NCBI RefSeq assembly: GCF_009659535.1
Contig: NZ_VJZZ01000006.1
Location: 334,189-398,188, forward strand
Source: Aggregicoccus sp. 17bor-14
GTDB lineage: Bacteria > Myxococcota > Myxococcia > Myxococcales > Myxococcaceae
Length of the DNA stretch: 64,000 nucleotides
Reading direction: 5' to 3'
Part shown: positions 19,645 through 28,208 of the stretch, in pieces
Position numbering within the stretch: the first letter of the stretch is position 1
How the letters are laid out: each line of letters starts with the position of its first letter
The notes under the pieces: model-generated
Told to the model about the DNA's origin: nothing
Database searches by the model: none
The model's input: only the letters and a program-made list of their open reading frames with translations
Translations under genes and position numbers: made by a program

Positions 19645-20314
19645 CGCCGCTCTCCCGGACCATCGCCCACAGCGCCTCGCCCTCGAGCACCGCGCCGAGG
19701 CCCGTGCGGGTGGCGCCCACGTGCAGCAGCGCCCGCGCGAGCGCCTCCACCGGGATGGGGCGCAGCGCGCGCAGGCCCGGCAGGTGCGCGAGCAGGTGGC
19801 TGCCGGGCGGTGGGCGGTGCCCCTCGCCCTCGAAGGCGCTGGGGCGCACCAGGGTGAAGGGCAGGCCGCTCGCGCGCACCAGCGCCTCGGCCTGGGCCTT
19901 GGCCTTGAGGTAGGCGCCCACGGGGCGCCCCGCGCCGGTGGCGCTGAGCAGCACCACGTGGTCCACGCTCCCCGCCCGGACGGCCGCCTGCAGGAGCGTG
20001 CGGGTGGTGCCCACGTCGCTCGTCTCGTAGGTGTCCCCGCTCGCGAAGCGCCGGCGCATGGTGCCCACCAGCTGCAGCAGCGTGGTGGCGCCGCGCAGCG
20101 CCCGCGCCAGCTCCTCCACCGCGTCCGGGCCCTGGAAGTCCACCAGCGCCGCGCCCGGCGGGGCGCTCGCCGCCGAGCGCCGCCGCACGAGCGGCACGAG
20201 CGCGAGCCCGGGCTGCACCTGGGGGGCCAGCCGCACGAGCGTGCGGCCCACCGCCCCCGTACTGCCCGCGACCGCGAGCCGGCGCGGGGAGGGGATTGGA
20301 CGGGGGACGGGCAT
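19625..20314 (-). CDS. NAD(P)-binding atypical SDR (NmrA-like)
   Basis: 229 residues with a Rossmann start RRLAVAGSTGAVGRTLV (GxxGxxG), then VDHVVLLSATGAGRP and a K in YLKAKAQAEALVRASGLPFTLVRPS, the layout of NmrA/HSCARG-like atypical short-chain dehydrogenases (oxidoreductase or redox sensor). The ATG at 20314 is chosen because it follows GGAGAGGA; a longer frame to 20443 exists. Its 3' end overlaps the giant kinase gene by 20 nt on the opposite strand (convergent). Substrate unknown. Confidence 0.85.
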   Translation of the reverse strand: MPVPRPIPSPRRLAVAGSTGAVGRTLVRLAPQVQPGLALVPLVRRRSAASAPPGAALVDFQGPDAVEELARALRGATTLLQLVGTMRRRFASGDTYETSDVGTTRTLLQAAVRAGSVDHVVLLSATGAGRPVGAYLKAKAQAEALVRASGLPFTLVRPSAFEGEGHRPPPGSHLLAHLPGLRALRPIPVEALARALLHVGATRTGLGAVLEGEALWAMVRESGASPPAG

Positions 20315-20344
20315 GGGGTCCTCTCCACGACAGCGCTGTACGCC

Positions 20345-20358
20345 TGAGATCAGTCTCA
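20345..20358. promoter_or_regulatory. Palindrome in divergent promoter region
   Basis: TGAGA TCAG TCTCA is a perfect inverted repeat 31 bp upstream of the NmrA-like start and 179 bp upstream of the NarL-type regulator start. A possible -10 (TACAAT, about 20371) lies just to its right, reading toward the regulator. It could be an operator for either gene. Confidence 0.4.
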
Positions 20359-20536
20359 CCCCACTGGGGGTACAATGGGAGTGCTCGGGCACCGGGTGGA
20401 TATTCCCGACCTCCGCGCAACCTCCCCGCGAAGCAGTTGCCACGGCCCGAGGCTATGCTGTGGCACGCGGGGTTGTACCGGAGTGCCGTACCGCAGCGCC
20501 GCGCCGCAGGGTCCTCATGGGGGAGGAGAGGTACCA

Positions 20537-21208
20537 ATGGATACACGAATCCGAGTGGCAATCCTGGAGGACCAGACGGTCTTCCGCGAGAGTCTGGTGG
20601 CATTCCTGGAGGGTTCGGGGCTGGAGGTCCTCGCGCGCTGCGGCGACTCGAAGAACTTCCTCGCGCGCGTGAGCCGGGACCCGCCGCACGTGGCGGTGGT
20701 GGACCTGTGGCTCGAGCGCCAGGACAGCCCGGTCGCCGAGGACGGGCTCACCGTGGTGCAGCAGATCCACGACTTCCACCCCCAGGTGCGCTCGCTGGTG
20801 CTCAGCGGCAGCCGGGACACGGACACCATGGAGCGCGCCTTCCGCGCCGGGGCGAGCGGCTTCCTCTGCAAGCTCACGGCGAGCTGCGACGACGTGCTCG
20901 CCGCGGTGCAGGCCGTGGCGAACGGCGAGCGCCTGATGCCTCCGGAGGCCTTCCCCTCCCCGGGCCACGCGACGAACGAGCCGCAGATCCCGGACGCGCT
21001 GGCGAGCCTCACCCCGCGCGAGCGCGAGGTGCTCGGCTACGTGGCGGCCGGGGCGGACAACCTGAAGATCGCCGCCTACCTGGACATCACCGAGCGCACG
21101 GTGAAGGCGCACATCACCAGCATCTACCGCAAGCTGGGCGCGGAGAACCGCACCCAGATGGCGATGCTGGCCTGCCGCCTCGGCGTCTCGCGCCCGCTCA
21201 GCGTCTGA
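20537..21208 (+). CDS. NarL/FixJ-type response regulator
   Basis: 223 residues. Receiver: acidic pair E11-D12 in ILEDQ, phospho-acceptor D56 in VAVVDLWLE, switch Ser in VLSGSRD, conserved Lys in LCKLTAS. Output: LuxR-type HTH LTPREREVLGYVAAG ... ITERTVKAHITSIYRKL. A GGAGGAGAGG ribosome site sets the start at 20537. It converges on a PAS-GAF sensor kinase (21306-23177), separated by terminator-like sequences; they could be partners but are not in one operon. Role: phosphorylation-controlled transcription activator or repressor. Confidence 0.95.
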   Translation: MDTRIRVAILEDQTVFRESLVAFLEGSGLEVLARCGDSKNFLARVSRDPPHVAVVDLWLERQDSPVAEDGLTVVQQIHDFHPQVRSLVLSGSRDTDTMERAFRAGASGFLCKLTASCDDVLAAVQAVANGERLMPPEAFPSPGHATNEPQIPDALASLTPREREVLGYVAAGADNLKIAAYLDITERTVKAHITSIYRKLGAENRTQMAMLACRLGVSRPLSV

Positions 21209-21209
21209 G

Positions 21210-21225
21210 CCCTCTGCGAAGAGGG
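21210..21225 (+). terminator. Tetraloop hairpin after regulator stop
   Basis: CCCTCT GCGA AGAGGG: a 6-bp perfect stem with a GNRA loop starting 2 nt after the stop codon of the NarL-type regulator. There is no T-run; with the adjacent repeat at 21245 it probably insulates the two convergent genes. Confidence 0.5.
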
Positions 21226-21244
21226 AGCAGGTGAGCGAAGCCGT

Positions 21245-21278
21245 CCCCTCTCCCTCTGGGAGAGGGTCAGGGTGAGGG
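21245..21278 (+). repeat. REP-like dispersed repeat, copy 1
   Basis: CCCTCTCCC ... GGGAGAGGG hairpin followed by TCAGGGTGAGGG. The same element occurs at 31286, 39358 (inverted) and 63836 (inverted). It is of the extragenic palindrome type common in GC-rich genomes and here lies between two convergent stops. Confidence 0.75.
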
Positions 21279-21305
21279 AAGGGGGCGCAGCTGCGTCCCC
21301 GTCGC

Positions 21306-23177
21306 TCAGCCCAGCGCGTGCAGCGCCGCCCCGCCGCGCGGCTCTGTCGGCCGCAGGCCCTGCGTCACCACGCCGGGCAGCTCTACCGTGAAGCGGGCGC
21401 CGCGACCCGGCTCGCTCGCCACGCGGATGCTGCCGCCGTGCGCCTCCACCAGCTCGCGAACGATGTAGAGCCCCAGGCCGAAGCCTGCCTGGGCGCGCTC
21501 GCCCGTCACGCGCTCGAAGCGGTGGAAGATGCGCTCCTGCGCCTCGGGCGGGATGCCGCAGCCGCCGTCCTGCACGCTCAGGCGCGCGAGCGCCCCGTCC
21601 ACGCTCAAGCCCACCTGCACGGGGGCCCCGCGGCCGAACTTCAGCGCGTTGGAGAGCAGGTTCGTCACCACCCGGTCCAGCCGCATCCGGTCCCACACCC
21701 CGTGCACCTCGCCCTCCACGCGCACGCTCAGGGCGCAGCCGGCCTCCTGTGCCTGGTCCTGGAAGCGGTCGGCCACCTCGCGCACGAGCGCGCCCAGCTC
21801 CAGGGGCTCGGGCTCGAGCGAGAGCCGGTTCGCCGAGAGGCGCGAGAGGTCCAGCAGGTTCCACATCATCTGCCCCAGCGTGCGCGCCTGGCGCTCGGCG
21901 CCCGCGAGCCCCTCGCGCACGGGGGCCTCCGCGCCGGGCCCCATGCGCAGGCGGCGCAGCTTGAGCTGCAGCGCGAGCAGGGGGTTGCCCAGGTCGTGCG
22001 CCGCCACGCCGATGAGCTCGAGCGCCGCCTGCGCCTGGCCCAGCAGCCGCGCGTTCTCCAGCGCGAGCGCGGCGCGCGCGCCCAGCTCCTCGGTGAAGTG
22101 CAGGTCCAGCTCGCTGTAGCTGCGGTGCGGGTCGCTCGAGTACAGCGAGAGCGCGCCCAGCACGCGCTCGCCCACCGCGAGCGGCACCGTCATCAGCGCG
22201 CGCACCTGCAGCCCCTGCAGGAGCTCCCCCAGCGGCGTCGCGCGCAGGGGGGCGGGCAGGTCCTCCGGGTCCAGCGGCGAGAGCAGCTCGGGGCAGCCGG
22301 TGTCCAGCACCGCCTGCGCGCCCGGGCTCACCCCGGGCTCGCAGGGGAGCCTGCGCACCAGCGACTCGAGCTGCGCGTGCAGCCCCGGCTGCGCGTGGCG
22401 GAAGGCCACCGCCCGCGCCCGCCCGTCCTCGCCCGGCACGTGCAGCACGCACGCGTCCGCGAGCTCCGGCACGCACAGCTCCGTGAGCGCGCGGTGCAGC
22501 TGCGCCACGCTGAGGGCGGGGTGCAGCACGCGGCCGGCCTCCGCGAAGAGGTGCTGGGCGCGCTCCACGCGGCGCCGCTCGGTGATGTCGCGCGTGAGCT
22601 CGGCGAAGCCCTGCAGGTTGCCGCGCGCGTCGCGCAGCGCGGTGAGCAGCGTCTCGGCCCAGTAGCGCGTGCCGTCGCGGCGCACCCGCCACTCCTCCGC
22701 GTGCAGGCGCCCGAGGCGCGCGGCGCGCAGCAGCTGCGCCTGCGGCAGCCCGTCCGCCACGGCCGCCTGGGTGTGGAACAGCTCGCGCGGGCGGCCCGTC
22801 ACCTCGCGCGGGCTCCAGCCGCTGATGCGCTCGGCGCCCGCGTTCCACTCCGTCACGCAGCCCTGCGCATCCAGCACGCACAGCGCGTAGTCGCGGACCC
22901 CGTCCACGAAGAGCCGGAAGCGCTGCTCGCTCTCCTGCAGGTCGCGGTACAGCTGGCGGAAGGCGCGCCGCAGCAGCAGCCCCAGCGCCGTGGCCCCCGC
23001 GAGCCCCACCGCGGCCAGGCCCACGATGAGCTCGAGGCTGAGGCGCGCGAGCTCCGGCCCCTGCCACAGCGCCGCGCGCAGCGCGAGCAGGGTCACCACG
23101 AGGATGACGACTCCGGCCAGGACACAGGCCGTCAGCCCCACGCCCAACCGGCGTGCAGAGCTCCAGGAACGCTGCAT
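21306..23177 (-). CDS. Membrane-bound PAS-GAF sensor histidine kinase
   Basis: 623 residues. Two transmembrane helices near the N-terminus (about 15-35 and 48-70) with almost no periplasmic loop, then PAS (about 82-205, with YWAETLLTALRDARGNLQGF and DITERRR), GAF (about 215-380), HisKA with VAAHDLGNPL (phospho-acceptor H394) and HATPase_c with TNLLSNALKFG, VQDGGCGIPP and GFGLGLYIVRELVEAHGG. All boxes are intact, so it is an active kinase anchored in the inner membrane that probably senses a cytosolic or membrane signal. The start at 23177 precedes the first helix and follows a G-rich ribosome site. Confidence 0.92.
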   Translation of the reverse strand: MQRSWSSARRLGVGLTACVLAGVVILVVTLLALRAALWQGPELARLSLELIVGLAAVGLAGATALGLLLRRAFRQLYRDLQESEQRFRLFVDGVRDYALCVLDAQGCVTEWNAGAERISGWSPREVTGRPRELFHTQAAVADGLPQAQLLRAARLGRLHAEEWRVRRDGTRYWAETLLTALRDARGNLQGFAELTRDITERRRVERAQHLFAEAGRVLHPALSVAQLHRALTELCVPELADACVLHVPGEDGRARAVAFRHAQPGLHAQLESLVRRLPCEPGVSPGAQAVLDTGCPELLSPLDPEDLPAPLRATPLGELLQGLQVRALMTVPLAVGERVLGALSLYSSDPHRSYSELDLHFTEELGARAALALENARLLGQAQAALELIGVAAHDLGNPLLALQLKLRRLRMGPGAEAPVREGLAGAERQARTLGQMMWNLLDLSRLSANRLSLEPEPLELGALVREVADRFQDQAQEAGCALSVRVEGEVHGVWDRMRLDRVVTNLLSNALKFGRGAPVQVGLSVDGALARLSVQDGGCGIPPEAQERIFHRFERVTGERAQAGFGLGLYIVRELVEAHGGSIRVASEPGRGARFTVELPGVVTQGLRPTEPRGGAALHALG

Positions 23178-23326
23178 GGACCACCCCCCCCACGACGGCT
23201 TGCGGCTGAGCTCGGCACGCACGCCGTACACCCGCGGGCCGCAGCATGTTCGCGCAAGCGCGAGGCCCGCGGGACCTGTCCTGCGGGGCAGGGGGGGCGG
23301 GGGCGCCCGCGCAGGCGTCCTCCCCG

Positions 23327-23341
23327 TGGCATGCAGCTTGC
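23327..23341 (+). promoter_or_regulatory. Candidate sigma-54 promoter for propeller lipoprotein
   Basis: TGGCATGCAGCTTGC has GG at 23328 and GC at 23340 with the invariant 12-nt offset of -24/-12 elements; it differs from TGGCAC at one base. It lies 57 bp before the ATG at 23398, leaving a transcript start near 23352. No paired activator site was recognised upstream in the 220-bp gap. Confidence 0.5.
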
Positions 23342-23397
23342 GAACGCCCCGCCGTACGGCCGCGCCGGCTGTTCGGCGGGCAACGGGGGAACGGCAC

Positions 23398-24828
23398 ATG
23401 GCAGGACGGTGGAGCTGGGCGGTGGGGGTGGCCGTGGCGTGCGCGGCGTGGGCGTGTGGCGGGAACGGCGAGCGCAACGCGCCGGTGGCTCCGCCGCCCG
23501 TGGAGGCGCCAACGCCCGGACCGCAGGACGCGGCGCCGGACGCGGGCACGCAGGCCGAGCCGGACGCGGGCACGGTGGTGCAGGAGACGCCGGACGCGGG
23601 CAACCCCGGCCCCTGGCCCACCGACGGGCTGAAGGACTACACGCGCGCGTACGCGCTGGGCGCGAACGTGCAGAGCGTGGGCGTGGACGAGGCCTACAAC
23701 GTGTGGCTGCTGCGCGGCGACGAGATCGGCGTGCTGCGCCCCGGCGACACGCGCCCCACCTGGACGCGCGGCGTGGGCCAGGCCTCGCGCGGCTTCAGCG
23801 TGGACGCGCTCGCGGTGGGCTCCACCGTCATCTGCGGCGGCGGCGCCGGCAAGGCCTACGTGGGCTACCGCGCCGCGGGCATCAACGGCGTGTGCGGACA
23901 CCCCCACGCGTGGATGCCCTCGCCCGGTGAGGAGTGCTTCAGCGAGGCGCGCTGGGCCGAGTACCAGAAGGGAGACCTGGACGCGGTGCAGGTGGGCGAG
24001 GACGGGCGGGTGAGCCTCGAGGAGCACCTCTTCCGCAGCGTGGGCACCTCCGGCGGCAAGACGCCGCTGGGCATCCACAACACCAACGACTACCACTTCG
24101 ACGAGGACCGCACGATCCTCTCCTGCGCCCGCGTGATGCGCGGGCCGCTCAAGGGGGACCTGTACATCGGGTCCAACCACGGGGTGACCCGCATCCAGGG
24201 GCTCGTCTACAACAGCCACCGCCACCCGGGCTGGTACTACTGGCCGCCGGGCGTCCCGCACGACCAGTGGAGCGGCTCGCTCATCACGGACGGCGACTAC
24301 GCGGTGGGCATCGGCCAGCAGGGGGACGTGCTCATCGCCAACCCCTGGATGGTGGGCGCCATCCGCCCCTCCGCGCCCCTCAAGGACTGGGACCGCGAGA
24401 CCGGCTACGAGGGCGCGAGCCCGTGGCTGTTCCGCGGCTACAACCCCAAGCTCAACGGGCTGAACCTCGACAGTCCCGACGACTGGCGCGCCATCACCCA
24501 GACGACAGATGGAAACTACTGGGTGGGGAGCCGGCGTTACGGACTGTGGCGACTCGAGCGCCCCGTGCGCTCCGGCGGCGTCTACACCCAGGTCACCGCG
24601 CTTCCCACCTCCAACGTGAGCGCCCTGGCCGGCACGGACGACGGCGCCCTCTACGTGGGCACCGACGGCGCAGGCCTGTGGCGCCTGGAGGCGGGAAGCC
24701 TCACCCCGCAGAAGGTGGACGGGGTGGCGGGCGGGAAGGTGCTGCAGCTCGTCTACGACCCTACGCTCACGCCCTCGATGCTCTACGTGCTCACCGACGC
24801 CGGCCTCACCGTGCTGCGCGGGCCCTGA
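23398..24828 (+). CDS. Propeller-type lipoprotein
   Basis: 476 residues with a lipoprotein signal (MAGRWSWAVGVAVACAAWACGG, lipobox AWAC). A Pro/Ala/Asp-rich spacer with repeated PDAGT units (about 30-70) follows, then repeated strand motifs such as GNYWVGSRRYGLWRLE and GALYVGTDGAGLWRLEAG, typical of the beta-propeller blades of two-component-regulator-propeller proteins. There is no attached kinase or output domain. Probably an outer-membrane lipoprotein with a propeller displayed in the periplasm or on the surface. GGGGGAA upstream supports the start, and a sigma-54-like site sits 57 bp before it. Confidence 0.8.
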   Translation: MAGRWSWAVGVAVACAAWACGGNGERNAPVAPPPVEAPTPGPQDAAPDAGTQAEPDAGTVVQETPDAGNPGPWPTDGLKDYTRAYALGANVQSVGVDEAYNVWLLRGDEIGVLRPGDTRPTWTRGVGQASRGFSVDALAVGSTVICGGGAGKAYVGYRAAGINGVCGHPHAWMPSPGEECFSEARWAEYQKGDLDAVQVGEDGRVSLEEHLFRSVGTSGGKTPLGIHNTNDYHFDEDRTILSCARVMRGPLKGDLYIGSNHGVTRIQGLVYNSHRHPGWYYWPPGVPHDQWSGSLITDGDYAVGIGQQGDVLIANPWMVGAIRPSAPLKDWDRETGYEGASPWLFRGYNPKLNGLNLDSPDDWRAITQTTDGNYWVGSRRYGLWRLERPVRSGGVYTQVTALPTSNVSALAGTDDGALYVGTDGAGLWRLEAGSLTPQKVDGVAGGKVLQLVYDPTLTPSMLYVLTDAGLTVLRGP

Positions 24829-24835
24829 GCGCCCC

Positions 24836-26056
24836 TCACGGCGAGGCCCCCAGCCCGTCCGGGGCGGCCTCGCGAACCTTGCGGCGGTGGCGGTTGGGGA
24901 ACAGCGCCTCCACCGCCGCGAGCCCCACCAGCAGCGCCGCCAGCGCCGCCACGGACACCAGGCCCGAGGCGGCGTGCATCAGCGGGTAGAGCGCGAGCGC
25001 GCCGAGGCCTGCCACGAGCCGCGGCACGCTCCACTCGCCCACGTTGCGCAGGCGAAAGCCCGTGAGCCCCAGCAGGTACAGCGCCGCGCCGCCGCTCAGC
25101 GCGAGCGCGGGCACCGTGTCCAGCGAGGCCTCCGGGTGGACGATGACGTGGTCCAGCCCGTCCGCCACCAGGAGGATGCCCGCCACCAGCGGCAGGTGCA
25201 GGTAGGTGAACGCGTCGCGCGCGAGCCGCGAGCGCTCGCGGCCCTGCGCCCGCTGCAGCAGCTGCGTGGCGCCGTGGTGCGTGTAGTCGAAGTAGGTCCA
25301 CCACAGGGCGGCGGCCACCACCACCGTGAGCGCCGCGCCCAGCAGCGTGCGCCAGCGCAGGTCCGGTGCGTCGATGCCGATGCCCGCGATGGACTCGCCC
25401 AGCGCGAGGATGATCACCAGCGCGTAGCGCTCGGCGAAGTGCTTCGCGTGGATGGTGAGCCCGCTCGTGTCGCGCGCGAGCGGCGTCGCGTAGTCCACCC
25501 CCAGCGCCGCCGCCCACAGCAGCGCCTTGGGCACGCCGTGCACCAGCCCTGCCGCCACCAGCAGCAGCGAGCCCCCGAGGAAGCCCGGCGCGAGCCGCCA
25601 CACCGCGCGCTGCTTCTCCCGCTCGCCGCGCGTGGCCAGCGCGTAGAGCGACAGGTGCAGCACCCGCACCGCGAAGTACGAGAGCCCGAAGAGCAGCCCG
25701 CCCTGCCCGAAGGCCGTGGGGATGGCCATGGCCCCCAGCATCAGGGGCACCATCGCCCCGAGCACCATCAGGCGCGCGAAGATGACCTCGTGCGCCGCGA
25801 GCCCGCTCGTCAGCCACGAGTACGTGCACCAGCTCCACCACAGCGCGAGCATCAGCGCCGTGGCCTGCGCGAGCCCGAGCCAGGTGGGGTGGTCCGTGAG
25901 GACGCGCGTCACCTGGGTGAAGACGAAGACGAAGGCGAGGTCGAAGAAGGACTCGAGCGCGGTGTTGCGCTCCGGCCCGCTCTCGCCGTCCTGCGCGTCC
26001 TCGCCGTTCTCGCCGCCGTCCTCCTGCGCGTCGCCCTGCGGCTTGCGGCTTCCCAT
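24836..26056 (-). CDS. LtrA-family membrane protein
   Basis: 406 residues with about ten to twelve transmembrane helices. The signature ALESFFDLAFVFVFTQVTR near residue 35 and HAKHFAERYALVIILALGESI near the middle are diagnostic of the low-temperature-requirement protein A family. Function is poorly known; it is an integral inner-membrane protein. The first about 30 residues are Asp/Glu/Gly-rich and cytosolic. It converges on the propeller lipoprotein gene (7 nt between stops). Confidence 0.9.
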   Translation of the reverse strand: MGSRKPQGDAQEDGGENGEDAQDGESGPERNTALESFFDLAFVFVFTQVTRVLTDHPTWLGLAQATALMLALWWSWCTYSWLTSGLAAHEVIFARLMVLGAMVPLMLGAMAIPTAFGQGGLLFGLSYFAVRVLHLSLYALATRGEREKQRAVWRLAPGFLGGSLLLVAAGLVHGVPKALLWAAALGVDYATPLARDTSGLTIHAKHFAERYALVIILALGESIAGIGIDAPDLRWRTLLGAALTVVVAAALWWTYFDYTHHGATQLLQRAQGRERSRLARDAFTYLHLPLVAGILLVADGLDHVIVHPEASLDTVPALALSGGAALYLLGLTGFRLRNVGEWSVPRLVAGLGALALYPLMHAASGLVSVAALAALLVGLAAVEALFPNRHRRKVREAAPDGLGASP

Positions 26057-26226
26057 CTCTTCAGGTGGGGGCGTGGCCCTCCCGTCGGCAAGCCACGCGG
26101 GGTCCCACGTCTGGCTGCTCGCCTGGTGCGACCGTCAGCGAACGGCAGCCCCGTCCCGATGGGGTGCTTGGTTCCCGGACGAGCAGGCTCCACGTTCGCC
26201 CGTCACGGCACGGGGAGGGCAGGGGC

Positions 26227-27489
26227 ATGGGAGCCAGGAGAAGCCGGAGGTGGGCGCTCGCCGCAGCGCTGGGGCTCGGTGGGCTCGGCGGGCTCGGTGG
26301 GCTCGGGGGCTGCAACCCGGAGGCCCCCGTGACCGTGGCGCCCGAGGCGCCCGCGCCCGCGCCGCCGCCAGCGCCTCCGGTACCGCCCGGGCCCGGCCCC
26401 GTCGTCCCCGAGCAGGTCCCTCCGCCGCCGCAGCCTCCCCCTCCGCCGCCCGACCCGCACGCCTGCAACGCGCTCTACGCGGAGGACCTGCTGCCCACCT
26501 TCAGCGTGGAGCTCACGCCGGCGAACTGGGCCGCGCTGCAGCAGGAGTTCCAGGAGGACCCGAGCCGCGAGACGGAGTTCCCCGTCACCTTCCGCTACGG
26601 GGACGAGGTGTACCCGGACGCGACGCTGCGCCTGCGCGGCAACCACTCCTCCTGCGGCAACAAGATGCAGTTCGCCATTGCCTTCAACCACGTGAACGAC
26701 CAGGGGCGCTTCCACGGCCTGCGCCGCCTCAACCTCGACCACGGCGGCTGCCACCACCTCGAGGAGCGGCTCGCGCTGTCCTTCATGCGCGACCTGGGGC
26801 TGCCCGCCGCGTGCTCGAACCACGCGCGCCTCGTGGTGAACGGCCAGTACTACGGGCTCTTCGGCAACATCGAGCACGTGAACCAGGACTTCCTCAAGCG
26901 CCAGTTCGGCAAGGACGCGGACGACGGCAACCTCTGGAAGAGCGGCAACAAGCTGCGCACCAACGAGGACACCGGCGACACGAGCGACGTGCAGCGCTTC
27001 TGGAGCGCGCGCACGCTCGCGCAGCTCTCGACGCTCGCGGACCTGGACGAGGCCGTGCAGGAGTGGGCCGCGGAGGCCACGCTGCCGGCGCGCGACAACT
27101 TCTGGATGTTCGGCTGGAACTACTACCTCTACCACCACCCCACCCGCGGCTTCCTCTTCATCCCCACGGACCTGGACCGCTCCATCTCGCTCTTCCCCTC
27201 GGGCGCGGACGACAACTTCTTCCGCCCGGAGACGCTGCAGCCGCCCGCGGACCTGGTACTCGCGGACCCCGCGTGGAACGCGCGCTACCTCGCCGCGGCG
27301 CGCCGCAGCGCCCAGGCCTTCGAGGCCGCCCGGCTCAACGCGCGCGTGGACGCGTGGTGGGCGCAGATCGCGGACGCCGCCCGCACGGACCCGCACGCGC
27401 GCTACAAGGACGAGGACGTGGTGCGGCTGAAGGAGGCCGTTCGCCTGCGCGAGGCGTGGCTGCGCGGCTGGCTGGAGCGAAACCCCTGA
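26227..27489 (+). CDS. CotH-kinase-like lipoprotein
   Basis: 420 residues. The signal peptide ends GLGGLGGLGGLGGC (lipobox-like, with an unusual Gly-Leu repeat), then a long Pro/Ala/Val spacer (about 30-75) and a CotH-type domain: TPANWAALQQEF, VTFRYGDEVYPDATLRLRGNHS, LRRLNLDHGG, RLVVNGQYYGLFGNIEHVNQDFLKR and a late FLFIPTDLDRS. CotH proteins are atypical kinases; the LRxKG-like and D-x-D residues are present in modified form (LRLRGN, DLDRS). The ATG at 26227 follows GGAGGGCAGGGGC. Probably a surface or periplasmic protein; substrate unknown. Confidence 0.85.
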   Translation: MGARRSRRWALAAALGLGGLGGLGGLGGCNPEAPVTVAPEAPAPAPPPAPPVPPGPGPVVPEQVPPPPQPPPPPPDPHACNALYAEDLLPTFSVELTPANWAALQQEFQEDPSRETEFPVTFRYGDEVYPDATLRLRGNHSSCGNKMQFAIAFNHVNDQGRFHGLRRLNLDHGGCHHLEERLALSFMRDLGLPAACSNHARLVVNGQYYGLFGNIEHVNQDFLKRQFGKDADDGNLWKSGNKLRTNEDTGDTSDVQRFWSARTLAQLSTLADLDEAVQEWAAEATLPARDNFWMFGWNYYLYHHPTRGFLFIPTDLDRSISLFPSGADDNFFRPETLQPPADLVLADPAWNARYLAAARRSAQAFEAARLNARVDAWWAQIADAARTDPHARYKDEDVVRLKEAVRLREAWLRGWLERNP

Positions 27490-27493
27490 AGCG

Positions 27494-27952
27494 CTACTGG
27501 AGTAACTCGCGCAGGCGCGGAAGAGCAGCCGCGTCCATGTCGCAGACGGCCATGGCCACGTCGTAGCGCGCCGGGGCGTCCGGCGGGTTCTCGTGCACCG
27601 CCTCCACCTTCACCACCAGCGTGATGGTGTTGCCGTCCGGGTCCGCGAACACCTCGAGCTCGAGCAGCGAGCCCACCTGGGGCGCTTCGTCCGTGAGCAC
27701 CATCAGCCCGCGCAGCGCCACGCGCACCGGGGCCCGGCCGACGAAGGCCGCGTAGGGCCCGGCGGGACGGCACATCGACGGGGCGTGCAGCCGCGGATAG
27801 GCGCGGTGCACCGCCTGCTGCCACGCCGCCGCGCGCTCCGCCTGGCTGGGGCGCCGCGCCGCGGAGGCGCCCCCGAGCCAGGGCAGCCCGAGGCTGTGCT
27901 TCAGCAGCTTCCACATCCCGTGCTCACTCCCGCGTGTATCGCTGGTCAGCAT
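27494..27952 (-). CDS. PilZ-like domain protein
   Basis: 152 residues. The C-terminal two thirds fit a PilZ beta-barrel: APVRVALRGLMVLTDEAPQVGSLLELEVF and ITLVVKVEAVHENP, but the N-terminal R-x3-R motif and D-x-S-x2-G are not clearly present, so c-di-GMP binding is doubtful. The ATG at 27952 follows GAGGAAGGGG; a later ATG at 27916 is possible. Only 4 nt separate its stop from that of the CotH-like gene (convergent). Confidence 0.65.
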   Translation of the reverse strand: MLTSDTRGSEHGMWKLLKHSLGLPWLGGASAARRPSQAERAAAWQQAVHRAYPRLHAPSMCRPAGPYAAFVGRAPVRVALRGLMVLTDEAPQVGSLLELEVFADPDGNTITLVVKVEAVHENPPDAPARYDVAMAVCDMDAAALPRLRELLQ

Positions 27953-28026
27953 GGCGGCCCCTTCCTCGTGCCCTGGAGGATGTGCACATCCTCCCGCCCG
28001 CGCTGCCGCCAGCCACTTTCCTGTCA

Positions 28027-28102
28027 CACTGGAACCAGTGCCCTCCGGTCCGGTGTCTGCTCGCGGACGCCGGATTGCCCAGACTTACGGGAATCCGTGA
28101 GT
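28027..28102. promoter_or_regulatory. Two palindromes between PilZ-like and RapA-like genes
   Basis: CACTGG AA CCAGTG (28027-28040, perfect) and ACTTACGG GAAT CCGTGAGT (28083-28102, one mismatch) lie in the 256-bp divergent gap 27953-28208. Both have the size of dimer-binding operators and could control either start. No sigma-54 site is seen here. Confidence 0.45.
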
Positions 28103-28208
28103 CGCTTTCAAACCCACCTGCTCCTACCTGCCCGGACTCCCCGCTCAGCCTGGAGACCCCGCGCGCGCGGCGGTGGCCACCTCGGGCCCGGGCGGGTATG
28201 GACCGCCC

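Noticed and set aside
20457..20475. TGGCAC-like sequence upstream of the NarL-type regulator
   Set aside because: Spacing to the TTG is one base too long and the -12 GC is missing, so it does not fit sigma-54.
21306..23177. Pairing of this kinase with the regulator at 20537 as one two-component system
   Set aside because: They converge and are separated by a terminator-like hairpin and a repeat, so adjacency alone does not support partnership.
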